From the NCBI RefSeq assembly GCF_030812785.1, contig NZ_JAUSTJ010000001.1, positions 930,001 through 994,000 on the forward strand: a stretch of 64,000 nt of DNA, read 5' to 3'. The stretch is from Sphingomonas kyeonggiensis (GTDB taxonomy: Bacteria; Pseudomonadota; Alphaproteobacteria; Sphingomonadales; Sphingomonadaceae). The notes below the pieces were generated by a model. It saw nothing but the letters and a program-made list of their open reading frames with translations. It was not told the origin of the DNA and made no database searches. Shown in pieces: positions 16,454 to 26,893 of the stretch; the first letter of the stretch is position 1, and each line of letters opens with the position of its first letter. The position numbers and the translations under genes were made by a program.

Positions 16454-18835
16454 ATGTTCGACAAGAAGACTGTATCGATCGAGTGGGGCGGCAAGACGCT
16501 GACTCTCGAAACGGGCAAGGTTGCCCGCCAGGCCGACGGCGCGGTGATCGCGACCCTCGGCGAGACCGTGGTGCTCTGCGCCGTGACGGCCGCGAAGAGC
16601 GTGAAGGAAGGCCAGGACTTCTTCCCGCTGACCGTCCACTATCAGGAAAAGTTCAGCGCTGCCGGCCGCATCCCCGGCGGCTTCTTCAAGCGTGAGCGTG
16701 GCGCGACTGAGAAGGAGACCCTGGTCTCGCGTCTCATCGACCGCCCGATCCGCCCGCTGTTCCCGGAAGGCTTCTACAACGAGATCAACGCCATCGCTCA
16801 GGTGCTGAGCTATGACGGCGAGAACGAGCCCGACATCCTCTCGATGGTCGCCGCCTCGGCCGCGCTCACCATCTCGGGCGTGCCCTTCATGGGCCCGATC
16901 GGCGCGGCCCGCGTCGGCTATGTCAATGGCGAGTATGTCCTGAACCCGACCGATGCCCAGGTTGCCGAGGGCGAGCTCGATCTCGTCGTCGCCGCTACCT
17001 ATGACGCGGTGATGATGGTCGAATCGGAAGCCAAGGAGCTTTCGGAAGAGATCATGCTCGGCGCCGTGCTGTTCGCGCACGACGCCTGCCGCGAAGTCGT
17101 CAAGGCGATCGTCAAGCTCGCCGAGCAGGCTGCCAAGGATCCGTGGGAAGTCGCGTCGTCGGACGACAACGCCAAGCTCAAAGCCTCGATCAAGAAGCTG
17201 ATCGGCAAGGACATCACCGCCGCCTACAAGCTGACCGACAAGTCGGCCCGCTCGAACGCGCTCAACGAAGCGCGCGCGAAGGCGAAGGCGCAGTTCGCCG
17301 CCGACGGCCTGACCCCGCAGGAAGTCATGGCCGGCATCAAGCTGACCAAGAAGCTGGAAGCCGAGATCGTCCGCACTGCCATCCTCAAGGACGGCAAGCG
17401 CATCGACGGCCGCACCACCACGCAGATCCGCCCGATCGAGGCGGAGACGCACTTCCTTCCGCGTGCGCACGGCTCGGCTCTGTTCACCCGCGGCGAGACC
17501 CAGACGATCGCGACCGCGACGCTCGGCACCAAGGACGCCGAGCAGATGATCGACGGCCTGGGTGGCCTGTCGTACCAGAACTTCATGCTGCACTATAACT
17601 TCCCGCCCTATTCGGTCGGCGAAGTCGGCCGCTTCGGTGCGCCGGGCCGCCGCGAAGTCGGTCACGGCAAGCTGGCATGGCGCGCGCTGCACCCGGTGCT
17701 GCCGTCGAAGGAGGACTTCCCCTACACGATCCGCCTGACCAGCGACATCACCGAGTCGAACGGCTCGTCGTCGATGGCGTCGGTCTGCGGCGGCAGCCTC
17801 GCGATGATGGACGCCGGCGTGCCGATCAAGCGTCCGGTCTCGGGCATCGCCATGGGCCTGATCCTCGAAGGCAAGGACTTCGCGATCCTGTCGGACATCC
17901 TGGGTGACGAAGATCACCTCGGCGACATGGACTTCAAGGTGGCGGGCACGTCCGAAGGCATCACCACGATGCAGATGGACATCAAGATCGCCGGCATCAC
18001 CAAGGAGATCTTCGAGGCGGCGCTGAACCAGGCCAAGGAAGGCCGTGCGCACATCCTCGGCGAGATGAACAAGGCGCTGTCGGCCACCCGCAGCGAACTG
18101 TCGGCGCATGCACCGCGCATCGAGACGATCACGATCGACAAGTCGAAGATCCGTGACGTCATCGGCACCGGCGGCAAGGTGATCCGCGAGATCGTCGCCA
18201 CCACCGGCGCCAAGGTCGACATCGACGACGAGGGCGTGATCAAGATCAGCTCGTCGGACCTGACCCAGATCGAAGCCGCCAAGAACTGGATCCTCGGCAT
18301 CGTCGAGGAAGCCGAAGTCGGCAAGATCTACACCGGCAAAGTCGTCAACCTCGTCGATTTCGGTGCCTTCGTGAACTTCATGGGCGGCAAGGACGGTCTC
18401 GTCCACGTCTCGGAGATCAAGAACGAGCGCGTCGAGAAGGTCTCGGACGTCCTGAGCGAAGGCCAGGAAGTCAAGGTCAAGGTCCTCGAGATCGATCCGC
18501 GCGGCAAGGTCCGCCTGTCGATGCGCGTCGTCGACCAGGAGACCGGTGCCGAACTCGAAGACACCCGCCCGGCCCGCGAGCCGCGCGAGGGTGGCGATCG
18601 TGGCCCGCGCGGTGACCGTGGCGACCGTCGTCGCGACGGCGGCCGTGGCGGCGACCGTGACCGTGGTCCGCGCCGCGAGGGCGGTGACCGCGGCGATCGT
18701 GGTCCGCGCGGCGAAGGCGGCGATCGCGGCCCGCGCAGCGGCGACCGTGGCCCGCGCCGCGAGCGCTCGGAGTCGAAGGACGAGGGCGGCGAGGACATCG
18801 GCCTGCCGGCGTTCCTCACCGGCAGCGACGACTGA
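16454..18835 (+). CDS. pnp: Polynucleotide phosphorylase
   Basis: PNPase (793 residues) degrades RNA 3' to 5' with phosphate, as a trimer. Two RNase PH-like domains flank an all-helical domain; the second has the conserved [23 protein letters not shown] and [23 protein letters not shown] domain ([16 protein letters not shown]) and an S1 domain ([20 protein letters not shown]) follow. The last 90 residues are a low-complexity Arg/Gly/Asp-rich tail ending [12 protein letters not shown]. It is preceded by leader hairpins and followed by a terminator. Confidence 0.97.
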   Translation: MFDKKTVSIEWGGKTLTLETGKVARQADGAVIATLGETVVLCAVTAAKSVKEGQDFFPLTVHYQEKFSAAGRIPGGFFKRERGATEKETLVSRLIDRPIRPLFPEGFYNEINAIAQVLSYDGENEPDILSMVAASAALTISGVPFMGPIGAARVGYVNGEYVLNPTDAQVAEGELDLVVAATYDAVMMVESEAKELSEEIMLGAVLFAHDACREVVKAIVKLAEQAAKDPWEVASSDDNAKLKASIKKLIGKDITAAYKLTDKSARSNALNEARAKAKAQFAADGLTPQEVMAGIKLTKKLEAEIVRTAILKDGKRIDGRTTTQIRPIEAETHFLPRAHGSALFTRGETQTIATATLGTKDAEQMIDGLGGLSYQNFMLHYNFPPYSVGEVGRFGAPGRREVGHGKLAWRALHPVLPSKEDFPYTIRLTSDITESNGSSSMASVCGGSLAMMDAGVPIKRPVSGIAMGLILEGKDFAILSDILGDEDHLGDMDFKVAGTSEGITTMQMDIKIAGITKEIFEAALNQAKEGRAHILGEMNKALSATRSELSAHAPRIETITIDKSKIRDVIGTGGKVIREIVATTGAKVDIDDEGVIKISSSDLTQIEAAKNWILGIVEEAEVGKIYTGKVVNLVDFGAFVNFMGGKDGLVHVSEIKNERVEKVSDVLSEGQEVKVKVLEIDPRGKVRLSMRVVDQETGAELEDTRPAREPREGGDRGPRGDRGDRRRDGGRGGDRDRGPRREGGDRGDRGPRGEGGDRGPRSGDRGPRRERSESKDEGGEDIGLPAFLTGSDD

Positions 18836-18862
18836 TCGCCAGCAGTAAATCTGCGAAATGAT

Positions 18863-18894
18863 GAAGGGGCTCGGGAAACCGGGCCCCTTTTTCA
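18863..18894 (+). terminator. Intrinsic terminator after pnp
   Basis: AAGGGGCTCGG pairs with CCGGGCCCCTT around GAAA, and the stem runs into a T-tract. It ends the ribosomal/RNA-decay block. Confidence 0.85.
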
Positions 18895-19047
18895 TTTCGG
18901 GGCAAGACGAAAATTCATCCTGGTACAGATGCATGAAAAATTCACTGGACCGGCGAGTTGCGCATTTCTATCCGACGAAAATCGCCTGCTTTCAAAGGAG
19001 AGGGGCGATCAGTTCTTGCGTTGGCTAGGAACTTAAAGGGGGACTTC

Positions 19048-19629
19048 ATGAACAAGTTTTTCGCGGCTGCGGCTGCCACGCTTCTGCTCGCGCCGATTTC
19101 GGCTTTCGCGCAGGACGAGGCGCCCGCGCATGACTTTGCCGGCCCGCGCGTCGAGGCACGTCTCGGCTATGAGACGCCGACGGTCAGCGACGGCAGCGGC
19201 GGCATCTGGAAGATCGGCAGCGCCGTTTCCTATGGCGGCGAGATCGGCGTCGATGTGCGCGCGGGCAAGAACGTCGTGGTCGGCCCCTATGCCAATTACG
19301 AATTCTCGAGCGTCTCGCTGTGCGACGGCGGCATCTGCCTCGAAGAGACCGGCAACCTCAGCGTCGGCGGCCGCCTGGGCGTGGTCGTCGGTGCCAAGTC
19401 GCTGGTCTATGTAAAGGCCGGCTATGCGAGCATGACGATCAAGGGCACCCTGGGTGGCCAGTCGGAATCGGAGAGCAAGGGCGGCGTGCAGGGCTCGATC
19501 GGCTTCGAGTTCGGCCTCGGGAAGAAGGCCTATGCCTTCCTCGACGCCAGCTATGCCGATTACGGCAAGTTCTACGCCATCAACCTGCAGCGCCGTCAGG
19601 TCGCGGGTGGCATCGGCATCCGCTTCTGA
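19048..19629 (+). CDS. Outer membrane beta-barrel protein
   Basis: This 193-residue protein has a signal peptide (cleaved after AFA) and a mature part made of alternating amphipathic strands with aromatic turns, for example VRAGKNVVVGPYANYEFSS and KAYAFLDASYADYGKFYAIN. It ends in Phe (GIGIRF), the usual C-terminal signal of outer membrane barrels assembled by BAM. It resembles small porin-like/OmpW-type or opacity-type barrels. The ATG at 19048 was chosen because the signal peptide begins there. A terminator follows. Confidence 0.85.
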   Translation: MNKFFAAAAATLLLAPISAFAQDEAPAHDFAGPRVEARLGYETPTVSDGSGGIWKIGSAVSYGGEIGVDVRAGKNVVVGPYANYEFSSVSLCDGGICLEETGNLSVGGRLGVVVGAKSLVYVKAGYASMTIKGTLGGQSESESKGGVQGSIGFEFGLGKKAYAFLDASYADYGKFYAINLQRRQVAGGIGIRF

Positions 19630-19652
19630 TCGACCGGCTCGATTGAATGCGA

Positions 19653-19682
19653 GGGGGCGTCCGGCGACGGGCGCCCCTTTTC
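19653..19682 (+). terminator. Intrinsic terminator after the barrel gene
   Basis: GGGGGCGTCCG pairs with CGGGCGCCCC across a short loop, and TTTT follows directly. Confidence 0.75.
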
Positions 19683-19729
19683 CGGAAGGGCTCGGGCGAT
19701 GGCACCATTTCGGCGCTTCTTCCCCGTTT

Positions 19730-19774
19730 GTCAGTGGCTTGTCCGGGCTTGTTAAGCATGTCAGTGGCGTGTCG
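19730..19774. promoter_or_regulatory. Direct repeat TGTCAGTGGCKTGTC spaced 30 bp
   Basis: Two 15-base copies differing at one base (K is T or G) start 30 bases apart, about three helical turns, 40-85 bases before the beta-propeller lipoprotein gene. The arrangement suits a transcription factor binding twice on the same DNA face. Confidence 0.3.
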
Positions 19775-19815
19775 TGCCCGCAGTGGGGAAACGGCGCGGG
19801 CAAAAAGGGGGTTCT

Positions 19816-21366
19816 ATGCGCAAGTCGATGGGATTCGGCGGACTGTTGCTGCTCGCCGCCTGTTCGGGAGGGGCCGATTCCAGCGGGGGCAGCGTCTCGG
19901 GACCGCCGCCGCTGCCGACGCTGAGCGTCACGCTCGACCGCACCGCGCAGAGCCAGGCTGCCAGCGAGACCGACAGCCGGGCGAGCTTCTCCTTCGTCGC
20001 TACCTATAGCGGCAGCACCGACGCGGCGATCTATCCCCAGCTGAGCTTCGACGGCATGGTGCTTGCCCAGACCGGCAGCACCGTGCAGTCGGGCAAGAGC
20101 TATACCGTCTCGCTCCAGAGCCTGGCCGATCTCGGCGCCGAGCCGCGCTCGGGCGACGTCACCTTCCGCCTCTGCCGCGACACGGCCTGTACGGAGGTCT
20201 ATCCCGGCTCGACCCAGACCTTCCGCTACACGCTGGACGTGAAGCTGCTCGACTGGGAGATGTTCCAGCGCAACGCGGCGCACACTGCCTATGTCCATGC
20301 CAGCTTCGATCCGGCCAGGATCGCCAAGCTGTGGGACAAGACCTTCACCGATACCGGCACGTTCAGCCCGGTGGCGACCAGGGGCGACACCGTGTTCGTC
20401 ACACGCAGGGCGGTGAACACCAGCGTCTATGCGCTGGACGGCGGGACGGGTACGCAGCGCTGGGCCTATGATATCGGTCCGGTCTACAGCGCGGGCGGGC
20501 CGACGGTGACCGGCGACCAGCTGCAGATCGTCTCGATGATCTCGTCCTCGGGCAGCAACCGTATCGTCACGCTCGACACAAATGGCCAGTTCGTCCGCAA
20601 TTCGCTGTTCGCAGCGCAATGGTCGACCTTTGCCCAGCCGACGGCGATCGGGCGGGAGCTCTATCTCGCCTCGGGCTATTACGGGAACGTGGTCTATGGC
20701 TATGACCTCGACAGCGGCGCTTCGCGCTGGACGGCGAACGGCGTGTCCGGAAGGGTCTGGGACGGCGCGGTGACCGCTGCCGACAGCCAGTATGTCTATT
20801 ATTATTCGGGCAGCCTCGACGTCTTCCGCCGATCGGACGGCAGTCTGGTCAAGAGCATCGCCGATCCCTTCTGGGTCTGGAACGGCTATAGCTATGCCGG
20901 CGGCCCGATCCTCGGCTCGAACAAGAATGCCATCGCCTATTCGGGCAGTGGCATGGGCACCTATCCGGTCTCCTTCCCGCTGGTGAACTATGATGTCGAA
21001 GGCGGCAAGGTCGCGTGGCGCACGGCTGCGAGCTACAGCATCGCGCCCGCGCTGGCGAAGGGGCTGCTGTTCGCCGCGAGCAACGCCCAGGGCCAGCTCG
21101 ACGCGATCGGCGAGGATGACGGCAAGGTCCGCTGGTCCTGGCCGCTGCCCGTGGGCGAGCAGTTCCAGGGCAACATCATCGTGACCGACAATCTCGTCTT
21201 CTTCTCGACCACGGCAAGGGTCTATGCGGTCTCGCTCACCGGCGCGCATGCGACGGCCTGGTCCGCGCCGACGCCGGGCGCGCTCGCCATCGCAGCAGGC
21301 GGTCGCCTGATCGTCACGCCAGTCGACTCGACCAAGCCGACCATCACCAGCTATTCGCTGCGGTAA
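19816..21366 (+). CDS. PQQ-like beta-propeller lipoprotein
   Basis: This 516-residue protein begins with a lipoprotein signal (GGLLLLAACSGG). Residues about 25-130 form an Ig-like domain of strands, and the rest is a beta-propeller of PQQ/BamB-like repeats (for example VYALDGGTGTQRWAYDIG and VYGYDLDSGASRWTA). It probably sits in the periplasm, possibly binding polymers or acting as a scaffold; no catalytic site is visible. The start at 19816 gives the lipobox directly; upstream frame continuation lacks a signal. Confidence 0.8.
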   Translation: MRKSMGFGGLLLLAACSGGADSSGGSVSGPPPLPTLSVTLDRTAQSQAASETDSRASFSFVATYSGSTDAAIYPQLSFDGMVLAQTGSTVQSGKSYTVSLQSLADLGAEPRSGDVTFRLCRDTACTEVYPGSTQTFRYTLDVKLLDWEMFQRNAAHTAYVHASFDPARIAKLWDKTFTDTGTFSPVATRGDTVFVTRRAVNTSVYALDGGTGTQRWAYDIGPVYSAGGPTVTGDQLQIVSMISSSGSNRIVTLDTNGQFVRNSLFAAQWSTFAQPTAIGRELYLASGYYGNVVYGYDLDSGASRWTANGVSGRVWDGAVTAADSQYVYYYSGSLDVFRRSDGSLVKSIADPFWVWNGYSYAGGPILGSNKNAIAYSGSGMGTYPVSFPLVNYDVEGGKVAWRTAASYSIAPALAKGLLFAASNAQGQLDAIGEDDGKVRWSWPLPVGEQFQGNIIVTDNLVFFSTTARVYAVSLTGAHATAWSAPTPGALAIAAGGRLIVTPVDSTKPTITSYSLR

Positions 21367-21372
21367 GGCGAA

Positions 21373-21397
21373 GGGGGCGGGATACCTGTCCCCTTTT
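21373..21397 (+). terminator. Intrinsic terminator after the propeller gene
   Basis: GGGGGCGGG (21373-21381) pairs with CCTGTCCCC (21385-21393), using two G-U pairs, and TTTT follows. It lies just after the stop codon. Confidence 0.65.
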
Positions 21398-21502
21398 CCC
21401 TGCGCACCGTCGGGACAGCTGGCCGATAGCCACGGGGTTTAACACCGATTATCGTGTCGGGACCGGGGCTGTGCTATCTGGAGAGGTGCGGGGGTTGGGG
21501 CG

Positions 21503-22513
21503 ATGACACGGGCCCATGGCGATGTGCGGTGGCTGGAAAGCCTGCCGATCCTGCGGGACCGGCCATGGCTGCAGCTTGGCCTGACGCTGGCGATCACCGG
21601 CGTGGCGCTGCTGCTCCGGCTCGCGATTGGGCCCTTCCTGCCGCCCGGCCTGCCCTATGCGACCTTCTTCCCCGCGGTGATCGTCATCGCCTTCCTGTTC
21701 GGCGCGCGGCCGGGGCTGCTCGCCGCGGTGCTGGGCGGGATCCTGGGCTGGGTGCTCTTCATCCGCGATCCGTTCGATGCGCCCGTGCCCGGCATGGCGC
21801 CTTCGCTGCTGCTCTACGTCACCGCCGACGCGCTGATCCTGCTGCTCTTCCACTGGATGCAGACGGCGACCGCCAGCCTGGTCGAGCAGCGCGAACGCAA
21901 CCACAAGCTGGCCGAGACGCGCACGCTGCTGTTCCACGAGCTGCAGCACCGCGTGTCGAACAACCTCCAGGTCGCCGCCGGGCTGCTCGCGTTGCAGAAG
22001 CGCCATGTCGAGGATCCCGAAGCCCAGGCCGCGCTCGACGAGGCGGTGCGGCGGATCGGGACGATCGGGCGGATCAGCCGCCAGCTCTACCGCTCCGATG
22101 GCCGGGCGCGGGACATGCGCGCGCTGCTCGCGCCGCTGATCGAGAATGTGATCGAGGCCAATGGCAAGCCGGTCGAAGTGGCGATCGAGGACCGCGACGC
22201 GCTCCAGCTCGCGCCCGATGCGGCGGTGCCGGTAGCACTGATCGTCGCCGAGGCCGTGGCCAATGCTATCGAGCATGGCTTTGCCGAACGCGAGGACGGC
22301 CGCGTCGCGATCCGCTGCGTGAAGCTGGAAGCCGGCTTCGTCATCGAGATCGAGGATGACGGGCAGGGACTGCGCGAGGCGTTCGACATCACCCGCCATG
22401 CCAGCCTGGGGCTGCACATCGCCGCGACGCTGGCGGGCCAGCTCGGTGGCCGCTTCGAGATGGAGGCACTGCCTGGCGGCGCGCTCGCCCGGCTGACCGC
22501 GCCGGACGGCTAG
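21503..22513 (+). CDS. Membrane sensor histidine kinase (HisKA_2/HWE type)
   Basis: This 336-residue kinase has an N-terminal four-helix membrane domain of DUF4118/KdpD type (residues about 20-115), then the phosphoacceptor box FHELQHRVSNNLQ with the phosphorylated His, and a HATPase domain with N box EAVANAIEHGF and G box EDDGQGL. The H-box points to the HisKA_2 kinases common in alphaproteobacteria, which often feed the general stress response. No response regulator is adjacent, and it overlaps the LysR gene by a few bases tail to tail. Confidence 0.88.
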   Translation: MTRAHGDVRWLESLPILRDRPWLQLGLTLAITGVALLLRLAIGPFLPPGLPYATFFPAVIVIAFLFGARPGLLAAVLGGILGWVLFIRDPFDAPVPGMAPSLLLYVTADALILLLFHWMQTATASLVEQRERNHKLAETRTLLFHELQHRVSNNLQVAAGLLALQKRHVEDPEAQAALDEAVRRIGTIGRISRQLYRSDGRARDMRALLAPLIENVIEANGKPVEVAIEDRDALQLAPDAAVPVALIVAEAVANAIEHGFAEREDGRVAIRCVKLEAGFVIEIEDDGQGLREAFDITRHASLGLHIAATLAGQLGGRFEMEALPGGALARLTAPDG

Positions 22514-23406
22514 GGCGCGCGGTAGCGCAGCGCCTCGACGATCGCCGCAAAGGCCGGGGTCGGCTGGCGGCGGCTGGGATAGAAGAGGTGATAGCCCTCG
22601 AAGGGCGGCGACCATTCCTCGAGCACAGCCTCGAGCGTGCCGTCCTCCAGCTGCGCGCGGATCAGGTCGACCATCAGATAGGCGATGCCGAACCCGTCGA
22701 GCGCGGCGTCGCGGCACTGGTAGATGGTGTTGAAGGTCAGCTGCCCGTCGACCCGCACCCGCTGCGCCCGGCCGTTCCGCTCGAACTCCCAGGCATAGAG
22801 GCCGCCATAGGTGGGCAGGCGCAGGTTGATGCAGCAATGCTCGGCCAGGTCCTGCGGCACGCGCGGGCGGCCGCGCCGGGCGAAATAGTCAGGTGTCGCC
22901 ACTGCCAGCATCCGCACCGGCGGGCCGATCGGCACCGCGATCATGTCCTTGTCGATGCTCTCGCCCAGCCGCACGCCGGCGTCGAACTTCTCGGCGACGA
23001 TGTCGGTCAGCCGGTAATCGGCCTCGATCTCCACCTTGATGTCGGGATGCTCGGCCAGCACGCCGCGCAGCCGGGGCCACAGCACCGTGCGGAGCGAATA
23101 TTCGTCGGCGGTGATGCGGATATTGCCTGCCGGGCGCTCGCGCAGGTCGTTGAGCGCGGCGACGTGGGTCTCGATCTCGTCGAGATGGAAGGCGACCGAG
23201 CGCAGCATCCGCTCGCCCGCCTCGGTGGGGGTGACGCTGCGCGTGGTGCGGTTGAGCAGGCGGACGCCCAGCCGCTCCTCCAGCGCGCGCATGCAATGGC
23301 TGAGTGCCGAGGGGGTGATGCCCAGCCGCGCCGCTGCCCGGGTGAAGCTCTTCTCGCGCGCCACCGCGACAAAGGCGGAGAGGTCCGCCAGATCCTGTCG
23401 GTTCAT
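22510..23406 (-). CDS. LysR-family transcriptional regulator
   Basis: This 298-residue protein has an N-terminal winged helix-turn-helix (LSAFVAVAREKSFTRAAARL, then TPSALSHCMRALEERLGVRL) and a periplasmic-binding-like effector domain. It is divergent from an aldo/keto reductase and a zinc alcohol dehydrogenase, so it most likely controls that pair, as is common for LysR regulators. The inducer is unknown. The 106-base divergent region would hold its operator. Confidence 0.93.
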   Translation of the reverse strand: MNRQDLADLSAFVAVAREKSFTRAAARLGITPSALSHCMRALEERLGVRLLNRTTRSVTPTEAGERMLRSVAFHLDEIETHVAALNDLRERPAGNIRITADEYSLRTVLWPRLRGVLAEHPDIKVEIEADYRLTDIVAEKFDAGVRLGESIDKDMIAVPIGPPVRMLAVATPDYFARRGRPRVPQDLAEHCCINLRLPTYGGLYAWEFERNGRAQRVRVDGQLTFNTIYQCRDAALDGFGIAYLMVDLIRAQLEDGTLEAVLEEWSPPFEGYHLFYPSRRQPTPAFAAIVEALRYRAP

Positions 23407-23449
23407 TGCTGAAAGTTACTCACAAACGCGTTCAGATTACAGCCCCTAA

Positions 23450-24502
<1,053 letters not shown>

Positions 24503-24540
24503 CCTTCCCTTCCCAACCTTCCAAGCAAACAGGGACCAAC

Positions 24541-25608
24541 ATGACCACCCAAGCCAAGGCCTATGCCGCCCAGTCGGCCACGACCCCGCTCGCCCCCTTC
24601 ACCTTCGAGCGCCGCGACCTGCTGCCCGACGACGTCTCGATCGACATCCTGTTCTGCGGCGTCTGCCATTCGGACCTGCACACCGCGCGCAGCGAATGGG
24701 ACGGCACGCTCTTCCCCTGCGTCCCCGGCCACGAGATCGTCGGCCGTGTCACCGCGGTGGGCGGTGACGTCACCAGGTTCGCGGTGGGCGACCTGGTCGG
24801 CGTCGGCTGCATGGTCGACAGCTGCGGCCATTGCCCGTCCTGCGACGCCGGCGAGGAGCAATATTGCGAGACCACCGGCCTGGTCGGCACCTATAACGGC
24901 CCGGACACGGTGCTCGGCGGCCACACCTTTGGCGGCTATTCGGACCATATCGTCGTCAAGGAGAGCTTCGTCCTGAAGGTCGGCCATGACGAGAAGGACC
25001 TGGCGGCGGTCGCGCCCCTGCTCTGCGCCGGCATCACCACCTATTCGCCGCTGCGCCACTGGAATGCGGGCCCGGGCAAGAAGGTCGGTGTGGTCGGCAT
25101 CGGCGGCCTGGGCCATATGGGCATCAAGATCGCCGCGGCGATGGGCGCGCATGTCGTCGCCTTCACCACCTCGCCTTCCAAGATCGAGGACGCGAAGAAG
25201 CTCGGCGCGCACGAAGTGATCGTCTCGCGCGATGCCGATCAGATGGCGGCGCACGCCAACAGCTTCGACTTCATCCTCGATACCGTGGCGGCGAGCCATG
25301 ACCTCGATGCGCTGACCGGCCTGCTCAAGCGCGACGGCACGCTCACCCTGGTCGGCGTGCCCGAGCATGCCCATCCCTCGCCCAACGTCGCGAACCTGGT
25401 GTTCAAGCGCCGCTCGATCGCCGGCTCGCTGATCGGCGGCATCGCCGAGACGCAGGAGATGCTCGATTTCTGCAACACGCACGGCATCACCGCGGACATC
25501 GAGATGATCCGCATGGACGAGATCGAGACGGCTTATGACCGGATGGTGAAGAGCGACGTGAAGTACCGCTTCGTCATCGACATGGCGTCACTGAAGCAGG
25601 AAGGCTGA
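24541..25608 (+). CDS. Zinc-dependent NAD(P) alcohol dehydrogenase, YahK/CAD type
   Basis: This 355-residue enzyme of the cinnamyl alcohol dehydrogenase group reduces aldehydes with NADPH. Catalytic zinc ligands Cys42-His43 context (FCGVCHSD) and His64 (PGHEIVG) are present, structural zinc is bound by Cys95, Cys98, Cys101 and Cys109, and the Rossmann motif is VGIGGLGHMG. It lies 38 bases after the aldo/keto reductase gene and is probably co-transcribed with it under LysR control. Confidence 0.93.
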   Translation: MTTQAKAYAAQSATTPLAPFTFERRDLLPDDVSIDILFCGVCHSDLHTARSEWDGTLFPCVPGHEIVGRVTAVGGDVTRFAVGDLVGVGCMVDSCGHCPSCDAGEEQYCETTGLVGTYNGPDTVLGGHTFGGYSDHIVVKESFVLKVGHDEKDLAAVAPLLCAGITTYSPLRHWNAGPGKKVGVVGIGGLGHMGIKIAAAMGAHVVAFTTSPSKIEDAKKLGAHEVIVSRDADQMAAHANSFDFILDTVAASHDLDALTGLLKRDGTLTLVGVPEHAHPSPNVANLVFKRRSIAGSLIGGIAETQEMLDFCNTHGITADIEMIRMDEIETAYDRMVKSDVKYRFVIDMASLKQEG

Positions 25609-25782
25609 GGGCGCCAGGCGGCGTCCTCCCCCGGGGCCGGCGCGTCGCCGCCGGCTGCCGGCCACCGGCGCCGTGGCTTCCCTGCGGGGAAGCCGCGGCG
25701 GCCGCGCACCTTCGGCGACCATCGTCGAGGCGATCATCCCGAAGGCGATGAGTGCGGTCACTTTACGGGCTTGCCGGTCCAT
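25588..25782 (-). CDS. Doubtful small signal-peptide-like ORF
   Basis: A 64-residue frame starts MDRQARKVTALIAFGMIAST, which looks like a signal peptide, and continues as a basic Arg/Gly/Pro-rich tail. It overlaps the end of the alcohol dehydrogenase gene by about 20 bases and lies between that gene and ssrA. The tail composition could be a GC artefact, so the gene is uncertain. Confidence 0.28.
   Translation of the reverse strand: MDRQARKVTALIAFGMIASTMVAEGARPPRLPRREATAPVAGSRRRRAGPGGGRRLAPSAFLLQ
25669..25700. terminator. Strong hairpin without a T-tract
   Basis: CGCCGTGGCTTCCC pairs with GGGAAGCCGCGGCG (one mismatch) around a short loop. It lies between the alcohol dehydrogenase and ssrA, which converge, so it could end transcripts from either side. 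Confidence 0.35.
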
Positions 25783-25864
25783 GCCGGCAGAAAAGCGCAT
25801 CGCGGCTGCCCGCGACATTCGGGGGATCGCCGCTCCGGGTTCGCCCTTGCGGGATACCGCTTAA

Positions 25865-26222
25865 GTAGAAGGGGAAGTGGGGAGCTTCTGTTGCCCGGTG
25901 CTCCCCGTACCGCTGGATTCCCCTTCTGTTGCCCGGTGGGGTCCAACCGCGCATTTTAGAGTAACCTTAAGCCGTTAGGCCTTGGGGTTACGCCGCAATA
26001 GCGAGTGCTTCGTTATCGTTGGCACTTGTGTAATGGACCGTCACAGTGGCCCACGCTGAGAGATAGATAGCGCTTTTCAACACACGTCGATCCTAGTTCG
26101 GCCCCGTCAACAACTGCCTTAAGCAGGTAGCTGGTGGTGGAGCCGCCGGGTACCGCCCCCGGGTCCGCTGCGCCTATTGCACGCCTTCGTTTATCCCCAT
26201 AGCCGACCGAGGCCGGCAGGAC
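25865..26222 (-). ncRNA. ssrA: tmRNA, circularly permuted two-piece type
   Basis: On the minus strand the acceptor half comes first, ending CCCGG...CCCGG-CGGCTCC-ACCA (CCA end at 26135-26138). After a short excised loop, the coding half starts GGGGCCGAACTAGGATCGAC at 26105. GGGGCCG pairs with CGGCTCC, giving the G3-U70 pair that alanyl-tRNA synthetase reads. The tag frame (26023-25988) encodes ANDNEALAIAA then TAA. Two CACCGGGCAACAGAAG hairpins close the coding half. tmRNA rescues stalled ribosomes with SmpB. The outer ends are approximate. Confidence 0.93.
25988..26023 (-). other. tmRNA proteolysis-tag reading frame
   Basis: Eleven sense codons (GCC AAC GAT AAC GAA GCA and on) plus TAA encode ANDNEALAIAA. 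The C-terminal AA is the recognition end for ClpXP-type proteases. Confidence 0.92.
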
Positions 26223-26317
26223 CCATATAGGGGCGGAATCGATTAATGAAAAGGTCAGGTGAAGATAGCTAAGGCCTTCACAGTGCCGCAAACACTTGGC
26301 ATGGACATTTTCGAACC

Positions 26318-26749
26318 ATGTTGACCCAGCGTTCCCGCTACGCCCTTCGCGCGATGCTTTTCCTGGCCGGCCAGCCAGCGGCAGGCGCGCCCACGCCGAT
26401 GAACCGCATCGCCGCCGAGGCGAACGTGCCTCGTAAGTTCCTCGAGCTGATCCTCGCCGACCTGCGCGAAGCCGGTTTCCTCAGTTCGACGCGCGGCAAG
26501 GCCGGCGGCTATCGCCTGGCGCGGCCCAAGCACCTCATCTCGCTCGGCGAGATCATCCGGGTGATCGAGGGGCCGCTGGCGTTGGTCCCCTGTGTCAGCC
26601 GTACCGCCTATCGCCCGTGCAACGACTGCAAGGACGAGGCGAGTTGCGCCATCCGCCACGCGATGGCGCGGGTGCGCGACGAGACCGCCCGCATCCTCGA
26701 CGGCACCAGCCTTGCGGATGCCACCGCCGAGGATCTCGCCGCGGCCTGA
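26318..26749 (+). CDS. Rrf2-family transcriptional regulator
   Basis: This 143-residue protein has the Rrf2 winged helix (MLTQRSRYALRAMLFLAGQ, then IAAEANVPRKFLELILADLR) and four cysteines in CVSRTAYRPCNDCKDEASC that could hold an iron-sulfur cluster as in IscR, NsrR or RirA. Such proteins sense Fe-S status, nitric oxide or iron. Which one cannot be decided, because no isc or suf genes are nearby. It stands alone between ssrA and mscL. Confidence 0.88.
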   Translation: MLTQRSRYALRAMLFLAGQPAAGAPTPMNRIAAEANVPRKFLELILADLREAGFLSSTRGKAGGYRLARPKHLISLGEIIRVIEGPLALVPCVSRTAYRPCNDCKDEASCAIRHAMARVRDETARILDGTSLADATAEDLAAA

Positions 26750-26893
26750 GGGCCGGGCAAGCTGCTTGCAATGTAGGATTTTCTCTGGCGTGGTCGTCGC
26801 ATGACGTCCGCCAGCCCTTTGCCGCGTTTTCAGCCGGCAAAGGGAGGCGCGGGCAAAGTGAAACGATTTGCCGCGACTCCCTTCACTTATGTC

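Noticed and set aside
25758..26291. Short ORFs within the ssrA region on both strands
   Set aside because: The nucleotide sequence is explained fully by the permuted tmRNA, with paired stems and tag frame.
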